Assembly: GCF_040802235.1 (NCBI RefSeq)
Contig: NC_133169.1
Coordinates: 41,299,034-41,363,033 of the forward strand
DNA length: 64,000 nucleotides
Direction: 5' to 3'
Source of the DNA: Manis javanica
Lineage: Eukaryota > Chordata > Mammalia > Pholidota > Manidae
The notes beneath the pieces are model-generated. The model searched no databases, was not told the origin of the DNA, and saw only the letters and a list, made by a program, of their open reading frames with translations. Below are positions 56,761-64,000 of this stretch, in pieces (positions within the stretch are counted from its first letter, which is position 1; each line of letters begins with the position of its first letter). Position numbers and translations under genes: made by a program.

Positions 56761-57433
56761 GCTTTTGGCATCCCCAGGGAATGATGAAGCAGACACATTG
56801 GCCCAGGTGCACTGGCTGGAAGGACAGCCCACCTCTGATGTGGCCCAATGGTTACATCACCGTTTGTTGCATGTGGAGCAAGAGCAAAAGACAACATGGG
56901 CTGTAGCCCTTTTGTGGGGCTTGCCGTTGACCTTTGAAGAAGTCAGCAGAGCCTGGAAGGAGTGCCTTGTGCACTCTAAGAGGGACTTACACTAAGTCCC
57001 GAAGCAACATGGGACAATAGTAAGGGGGCTGATACCCCTTGTCAGGTGGCAGATAGACTATATTGGGCCTCTGCCCAAATCAGAAGGATACCGGTATGTC
57101 ATGACTTGTGTGGACACAGCTACTGGACTGTTAGTTGCTTTTCCTAGATGTCATGCAGATCAGCAAACCAATAGGGGCCTAGAGTGTTCCTTTGCAGCCT
57201 ATGGCTGGCCACAGGTGATTGAGAAAGATCAAGGCACCCACTTTACTGGATATGCATTACAAGAATGGGCCCAGCAAGCAGGAATAAAGTGGAAGTTTCA
57301 AGAACCGTATAACCTTACCAGTGCAGGCATGATAGAGAGATATAATGATTTGTTGAAATCTGGTCTGAAGTTGGACACCAATGGTTTACAAGGCTATTGT
57401 TTGTTTATGGATAGTGTTATGGTGTTTGAATGA
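56760..57433 (+). pseudogene. ERV B integrase remnant
   Basis: Frame 57101-57433 shows the retroviral integrase core: VDTATG (first Asp), KDQGTHF (second Asp) and MIERYN (Glu), with plausible spacing. Upstream 56759-56995 has GNDEADTLAQVHWL, typical of an RNase H C-terminus, and a possible HH part of the zinc domain. An in-frame stop after VMVFE at 57434 ends it. The enzyme would insert viral DNA; this copy is dead. Confidence 0.8.
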
Positions 57434-58024
57434 GAAGCCCTGAAAAGGAGCCTTGAGCCCTGTGGGTATGCTAACACCCACTGCTGCCTCTACTATACAA
57501 CTGTAGGTGCAAACCAAAGAGGAGTTACTGAAGCCAGGATACAGCCAGCAGAGCAACATCCTCCTGTCAATCCCAACTGCATTAAACCCTGGAGAATCTG
57601 TTGAGTGGATGTGGCCCTGGATATTCTGACACATGGACCAGCAATGACTGGCCCTTCTGGCACCTTGGGGAAAAGGCCTGGAATCTTCCCTCTTCTGTGT
57701 TCCTGGAGTAACTGTAGAATGGCCCCCAAAGATCACAGTAGTGTAACCAAAACATTTGGGAGATAAGAGCATCTTATTATGCTCTTATTGGAAACGGTTT
57801 TCCAGGAGAGAGCCACACTTCAGTGTCACTTGGAGGAGCTGGGTGATGGGTGACCTGTGGGATACCCTTGAGAAAGAGAGGCCATTACTGAGAAGACAGG
57901 TCATGCTCCTGGAAGATGTGTCAGCAGTCAGTGGGGAGGCAGCTGGAGTATCAGTGCTTCAGGAGGCCATGGGGGAGGGGGAGGAGAGAGCAGTGGCTTC
58001 AGCCCAGGAGATGCTGGGGGATTT

Positions 58025-58670
58025 AAAATAAAAAATTCCAGTTTTATTCAAGGATGGCTTATATTTAATTGCAAAGGATGGATCTAAGGAGCAAGATCTC
58101 TTGCCATCTATTAAAGCCAGGGTTACTTGGTGTGGGGAACTTTTATTTTGTCTTAATGGGCAATGCATGTACTTCCCGTAGCCCTGTGTACTGACCCATC
58201 TGTAACTCCCTCAGGGACGGGGCTGAAAGCTTGGGTTTGGTAGAAGCCTTTGGAACCTCTGCCTACATGGCTTTTGCATCTAAATCAGGATGAGATCCCA
58301 TTCCTGTCACAGTCCTACCACAGGACCACTTTCTTTCATGCAACCTGATGGACAAGATTTGCCAATGCTGGTGTCATTAAAGCATGTATCTTAACACCCT
58401 TAAAATTATTTTCCTTTATAGTCTCTGTGTTCTGGACCCACCCCCTGGCTTGAGCTGCCACGTGATGATTGCTCTGAACTCTCTACCTCTTCAGCTACTG
58501 CCTGTTGGAGTGGGGAAGCTATAGACAATCTGCATAGGATTTTGAATTTAGGTGAATACTCTGGCTTGAGGATTATCATGATTTTATTGCTGTTGTTATT
58601 GTATGTTATCACTCTGGTTACAGCGCTCCAGTTATCTCACAAAGGGGCCATTGCAGAAGATGGGGAATGA
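58025..58670 (+). pseudogene. ERV B env-like remnant
   Basis: The start reads FKDGLYLIAKDGSK and SIKARVTW in pieces. The end has a long Leu/Ile-rich span (about 58560-58625) then a short tail with HKGAIAEDG before a purine-rich tract at 58684-58700. The same tail occurs in ERV A at 44713-44810. The frames are broken. Env identity is inferred from the hydrophobic tail and position before the 3' LTR. Confidence 0.5.
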
Positions 58671-58705
58671 GTAGATTGTGAGGTGAGATTTCTGGAGGTG
58701 TGCAC

Positions 58706-59039
58706 TGTAGGTAAAATTGCAGTATTTCTGGAATTTCTCACCTGGCCTTCGTGCATCTCCATATCAGTAAGCATTTCTGAGGGGTGGGGAGAAGTAGTCC
58801 ATTTCCATGTCACTAGGTGATTACAGGTGGGTAGGGGTGGAACACAAGCAGGCACCTGGACTGGAGAGGTTTGGTGGGCTCTTGGCAGCCAAGCCATGAG
58901 AGACATGGGTGAGGAGGAGTAGGTGACTGATTGTACAAAATAAAAGGGTTTCTCCCACTTTTTTTCTCCTTTTGACTAATTTTGGCTTCAAAGGTTTATT
59001 TGCTCCCAGCTGGGAACATATTTTCCCCCTGGAGTTACA
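58706..59039 (+). repeat. 3' LTR of ERV B
   Basis: It runs TGTAGGTAAAATTG...GGAGTTACA and aligns along its length with the 5' LTR, with many differences. The TG follows a short purine-rich tract. Confidence 0.75.
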
Positions 59040-62000
59040 GTCAACTCCTAAGAATTTTTCAGTTTTTCTCGATCATATATGTCTATCTGTCCTTGTATTC
59101 TAAAAATGAGTCAACTTGAATGGGAAGAAATATACTTAGTATTTGATGGGGGCACAATTCATGGTTATTTCAGCACTAAAAAATGTGTTATTCATGTTGT
59201 TAATTAACTACACTTCTGGATGAAATAAATGGAATCCAAGTGGTTAATTCATACTTGGTTGAAAAAAATCCTATTGTATTTATTTATGAAAGGATCTTCA
59301 ATTGTGCAAATAAATAATGGTCTGAGTTTGTTGGATCACTCAGAGGTCACAGTCATTTGCTTCACTGGCATATCTTGTGATGGAAGGTTATGACTATTTT
59401 TATTTTAATTTTTGTTGTTTTAAAAATTACATTTATTGCCAAAAGATCAAACTTTTTCTGTTAGATTTAAAAAAAATATTCATCCATATATCCACTGTGC
59501 AAACACAACTTTTTAAATTTCTGCACATCCCTCTTCTCATTAGGTTGTGTTTAGCTTTAAGATCTATACAAATGATGCATTATGTGGATTATTTTCCTTA
59601 AATGATACTTTTCTTGATTTCTGTTTTTTGAGGCTTTGTGATGACAACACAGAACGGGCAAATAGGTTTCCAGGTCTGTATCACCACTATCTTGATTTCA
59701 AGTAGCATTCTAGTGGGATTCCATTGCATGTATGTGGGTATGTTTTAATTTTTTCAATCTTCTTTAGATATAGGGTACTCTGATGCATGAAATGATAGTA
59801 TTATTGCTGGAAAGTTGCACCTGGGATGTCTTTCCCCATGCACCAGGTGAAACCTTAACGTAGATGGGGGAGGGTTTTTGACTCTGATTGAGAAAGAATT
59901 ATTGGCCAGGTTGGATGAATGTAGGTAAAGAAGGAATTCATTAGGGCAAGAATAGAAATGAATGGCATCAGCCTTGTAGGCAGCTGAGAGCAGGAAAATG
60001 CAGAGGTGCAGAGGGAAGCTTTTCTAAACATTTTCTTGGTGTAGGGAAGAAGAATCCCTTGCCATCTCTTAAAGCCAGGGTCACTTGATATCCTGTGTCT
60101 GATTGGATTTGTACTGCATGGGGACCAGCCCCTACCACCCCAGGATTCGAGGAACCACAGAGCGCAGGATGGAGTGAGATTATGTTCTGAGAACTTCCCA
60201 AAGAGGTGATAAGCAACTCTTGTCTTCCTTAGCAGGCTAATGACCCAAATGAATAAGATGTCTTCCAAGACACATTGGAATGTCAATTTCCTTATATGAT
60301 CAGCAAAGTTGTTTGTTGTTTTGCAGTGATAACTACCTGAGAAGAAATTTAGTGAAGCATACAATTATGCTGATGCAGGTACTTTCTGTTCCCTATAATA
60401 CCTTGTGATTGTTACCTATCTTGAGCTGAAATATAAATTATTCCTGCAGATAAAGTGATCAATTCAGATCTGCACCATATTTGTCGTAACTCCATGGACT
60501 ATCAATAGCCTTTGTGGTCAATTAAACCTTTGCAAGTGTCAAGCTTTCCTATTTTTTTTATGATTGGACAAGATAGTAACTGTGCAACAACATCCAGAAA
60601 GTGGTAACAAATGGCAGCACTGTAATATAGAATAATACCAAGAGGGTAACTGACATCAGAATTTGTAGCCCACTTCTGTCTAATCCTGGAGCCAAGTGTG
60701 CAGCACTCAGACAAAAGGGATGGATCCTGTCTTCAACTGAAGGACCATCAGAACTAGACATTGTGTTGTTAGATAAATTATAGATTACTTATTTGAAGTG
60801 TTATTTTCTAGGACATTGGTAATTGTAAAAATGCTGAAGAGTTCTGTTGTGACCTGAGTAGACCATGTTCCCCTTAATATTATACATGTTCCACCTTAAA
60901 ATCTCAATATTGTACCTGGAGCTCTGTTGCTGGAAACCAGTGCCTGTCACATTATATGTTTATGGTGAGGGACTGACTTACATATTAAGTCTTATGGTGT
61001 TTTTCTCACTGTGTAGTTCACCCATGAATTTCTAAACCAAAATATATGATTTTTCCCAATTTTTATTCTTTGTGTGAAGTAGTGAGGATTAAGGTTAGAA
61101 GAAGCTGGGCCAGAAATGACTTTCAGTGTCTAAGTTATTAATTCTTAAATTAAGGCTCAGTTTTTCTGCCCAGCTCTAAAGTGCAGCAAAATGAATAGCA
61201 ATTTTTAGGGTGGAACATGGTGGCTTATCTTTCGCTAACATGTGATTATGCTAATGCCATTTAGTATACCTTTGGTCCCAGATGAGTGGTCTGATTGCTA
61301 AGGTTTTTACTGAAAATTTCATCAAGGATATCTAAAAAAAATAAAATAAAAATAGTGGATTAATTAGTGAGCATTTCTCATACCAGTCACAGTCAAGGAG
61401 ATTCCAAGTGTACACTAACATCTCTGAGTCCTTCCCCAAGGCCTACTACTGTGAAAATATGAGCAAATGTCCAACATCTCCAAAAGGTCCATGGATGTTA
61501 CGTTAGTGCAAACAGGAGCCTCTGTCCTACATGTCACATGTAGAGTTTGTAGACTTCTGGCCACTGTGCCCTGTGTGGTGACGGCCATCCAAAAGCCATG
61601 CAGTGGATGAACTATATATTTGGGTGGGCAGCTTATTCATTTAACATTCCTGGCAAAGGGAATGAGGTAGACATTAAATGAAGGTAAATATAAATACTAC
61701 ATTTAGTGTAATTTTCTTAATCAAATTCCTAGGGAATTGTAGCCAGATGCTGGACTCTTATCAAGGAGGAAATAACTATGCTAAGACTAATATGACGGTG
61801 AGGGTCCTTATGAGTGTCACAGTTAAGGCGTAACAAGTGACTGTAAGGGATTCAAAATCTTAACAGAGAAGGAAGAAAATAGCTAAGGAAATAAAGACCA
61901 AGAGGACTGACTTTACAGGGTGATGATTTGCAGCTGCTATCACCTGTATTTTGTTCAGTTATTGCTTGTAAAATGATTCCACCTTATTTAGTCTTCTACC

Positions 62001-62260
62001 ATTTCTGAACGTATTGTTTGGAAACTGACTTCTTTTGAAGGATTGTTCTTAATAATTAATAATGTTCAGTTTGAGTCCCATAGCAAGGACAACTTTCTTA
62101 TTTTATTCAAGGATGGCTTATATTGAATTGCAAGGGATGGATCTAAGGAACCATCTCTGGGTTTTCTTACTGCACAGTTTAACAGGCCCAGCAGCTGTCC
62201 TTTCCAGTGGGGCCAAAGCCTGTCTTTCCCGAGGTTCTAGATGAGCAGGACTCCTTGCAG
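59040..62260. other. Degenerate sequence, probably including old ERV remnants
   Basis: 59640-59780 matches 43140-43260 (duplication arm). 60055-60090 (ccttgccatctcttaaagcc) and 62100-62160 (ttcaaggatggcttatattg) repeat words of the env-like region of ERV B at 58040-58140. Pieces of a related ERV may therefore be scattered here. No frame has a recognisable domain and I call no gene. Confidence 0.35.
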
Positions 62261-64000
62261 GGCTCTGGTTTACTTCTTTCCTCAGAGGCTGTTTCTTATT
62301 GTTAGCCTTATTTTACACCTGTGATGGCTGAGTGTATTGAAAAATATCAAATGCTACCTTCGGCTTGTTTAATACTCCTTCCTCATTTTACCCATTTTGT
62401 CTTGTATTTTATTAAAAGCAGGCAAGAAGAAATTAGGCTGTATTTTTAACACAGTATAGACATTTTCTTCATTATGTTAGTTATTTTCCACATTCTTCAT
62501 AAAACAGTGTTACGAAACTTTCTGACACTACATAATGAAGTTGGTACTTCAATTTCCACTTCCTTTAAGCCCTAAGTGACAGTTTTTTCTGACTCCATGG
62601 TGTTTTTGTTAATGATTTCATCAGGCACTTGACACTTTAACTCCTGCTTCTCCAAGTCTTCTGAGTTCAAAGACTGTCCTGCTTAGTTTTCTTTTCTTAG
62701 GACATTGTTCCACTTCCAGTTACCAAAACCTTTACTAAATATAAATGGATGCCAAAAAATATCCGCAGAACTTTATGGTTTCAAGTAAATATTTATTATC
62801 TCATTATTTATGTAGATCAGAAAACCAGGAGCAGCTTGTCTGAGTGATTCTGCATCAAGATTTCCCATGAGATTGTAGTCAGGCTGCTGGCTGCCTCCTC
62901 ATGCAAAGCTTCTAGTGGCGCAGGAGGAGTGTGCATGTGAGTTCATGAGCATAACTGCGTGACCGGCCCCCGGACTGGCCACGGGGACCTGTGGGCTTCT
63001 CCTCAAGACCCAGCATCGGGCTTCCGTCGGGCTGGCCAGTGCCAGAACAGGAGGAGTGCCCGGCATGACTCCCGTGTTTGGTTAATACTTGGTGTCAGAC
63101 ATGCCATCCCATCGCTCACTCTGTGTTTCATCTGTTACAAGTAACAATAAGTTCAGGGCCCGCTTCTCAGGGGAGGGACTGACCCAGGGTGTCAATACCA
63201 GCAGCTGACGCTTATTGTGGGCCCCGTGGTATCAGAGCCACCTTCCTGAATAACCAGGAAACCCCAGTCAAAATGCATTTAAAACAATTTCAAGACACTG
63301 GACACTGTACAACAAAGGACAAAAATCCTTGAGAGACTTCAGGCAAGTGAGTCAAGCCCACAGTTGCCCTAGCTGATGGCCGTGAGCAGCCTAGGTCTCT
63401 GGGAGAATCTTGGGGTAAGTGGGATCTTGGTGGAATCCATTGAAGTCATGACTCGGTGAGATGGAAGCTGTATTCTGGGCAGATCAAGCTGGATATGTTT
63501 CAGAATCCCAGGTAGTAGTGGTCTACAGGGAATAAGGCTGGAAATCTGTACATGCACTGGGGGGCGCTGCCAAAGGCCAGTGGAGGGGCTTCCTACCTGG
63601 ATGAGAGTAAAGAGTGCCAGGTGCTCCCACGGGCGGGAGACTATGCCTGTGTCTGACAGCTGACATGGGAAACCTCGTCATTCGGAGGACCCTCAGTAGA
63701 CTGTTCGGGACACATTTGCATCAGGATAACCCTCTTTCAGTCCTCCTCATAAATCTCAAGGGACGACAGGAAGGCAATAAAGGGATTCTGAATGGTTAAA
63801 TTGTGCACTTGAACAATGTTAGGTATCTTTAGTGGAATGCAAAATAACACTAAAATGGTTAAATTCCCAATATCTGGCACCCAATCAACAGTTATCAGTC
63901 ACTCAAACATGGAGAAAAATTCAAAACGTGGTGAGTAAAAAAGTCAATAAAACAGACGTAAGCCAGAAGCAGATGTTACAATTAGAAAACAACTGTGTCA
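62261..64000. other. Intergenic DNA, no gene seen
   Basis: 62870-63110 is GC-richer, with several CpGs, of unknown origin. 63250-63900 has words like an old L1 3' end (gaatggttaaattgtgcact, taaaatggttaaattcc). The window ends inside unresolved sequence. Confidence 0.4.

Larger units (their letters stand above)
55508..59039 (+). mobile_element. Old ERV 'B' (two LTRs, gag, integrase and env pieces), plus strand
   Basis: LTRs of about 330 bases (55508-55837 and 58706-59039) flank gag-like sequence (55900-56760), a piece that reads like the RNase H to integrase junction (56760-57000), an integrase core (57060-57433) and an env-like end (58025-58670). Protease and RT are deleted. Stops occur throughout. 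It is the same family as ERV A but keeps a different part of pol. No target duplication is visible. Confidence 0.8.
51060..59810 (+). repeat. Second copy of a local tandem duplication containing an OR
   Basis: Segments here match segments between about 22380 and 43260 in the same order. 51070-51230 matches 22380-22540, 52290-52400 matches 23040-23160, and 53040-53100 matches 39385-39440. The OR pseudogene matches the OR gene, 54290-54680 matches 41432-41860, and 59640-59780 matches 43140-43260. Transposons inserted since then explain why the left copy is about 21 kb and the right about 9 kb. Confidence 0.65.

Noticed and set aside
59855..60364. 169-codon minus-strand frame as a possible gene
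   Set aside because: There is no domain, and part of its span shares words with ERV B. Likely a chance frame in degenerate repeat DNA.

Overview
The window is mammalian nuclear DNA. It carries LINE-1 (L1) copies of several ages, mammalian class I and class II endogenous retroviruses (ERVs), and an olfactory receptor (OR) gene with a decayed paralogue. I see no bacterial features, tRNA, rRNA or CRISPR, and no multi-exon gene. I recognised no copy of the young lineage-specific SINEs (Alu, B1/B2, CAN-SINE, ERE, Bov-tA), although L1s and ERVs are young and dense. A placental lineage with little recent SINE activity fits, for example a pangolin, but the species call is a guess.

Layout. 1-21640 is a nest of L1s. 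A minus-strand L1 fragment (1-1215) precedes an old plus-strand L1 (about 1330-3156, resuming at 11907). That old L1 is split by a young, full-length L1 with both ORFs open (3157-about 10070). The young L1 carries 1.8 kb of ERV-derived sequence (env transmembrane remnant plus LTR, 10080-11890) before its final poly(A), and imperfect target-site duplications flank the whole unit. A second, decayed L1 follows (about 12885-19290), itself interrupted by a solo LTR (17538-18028). An inverted L1 5' fragment follows (19335-21640). 21640-27115 is AT-rich with two minus-strand LTRs, one containing a (GA)n array.

27116-37222 is a minus-strand gammaretrovirus-like provirus with ATCA target duplications, paired LTRs about 1.3% divergent, a proline-type primer binding site, and recognisable but broken gag, pol and env. 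Its U3 contains a second env transmembrane tail and a second polypurine tract. A solo LTR of the same long type lies at 38409-39332, and an unrelated LTR at 39445-40250.

The one ordinary cellular gene is an intact OR gene of OR14 type at 40496-41431. A related OR pseudogene lies at 53324-54285. Flanking similarity shows that both belong to a local tandem duplication since scrambled by transposon insertions. Two old ERVs of one family, with complementary internal deletions, lie at 44362-48061 (minus) and 55508-59039 (plus). A class II-like solo LTR with 6-bp target duplications is at 51676-52105. 59040-64000 holds only degenerate repeat sequence.

How the parts relate: the OR genes are the host payload, and the rest is a record of retrotransposition. 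Coordinates with visible target duplications are exact to a base or two. Other repeat edges are estimates made by eye, without a repeat library.
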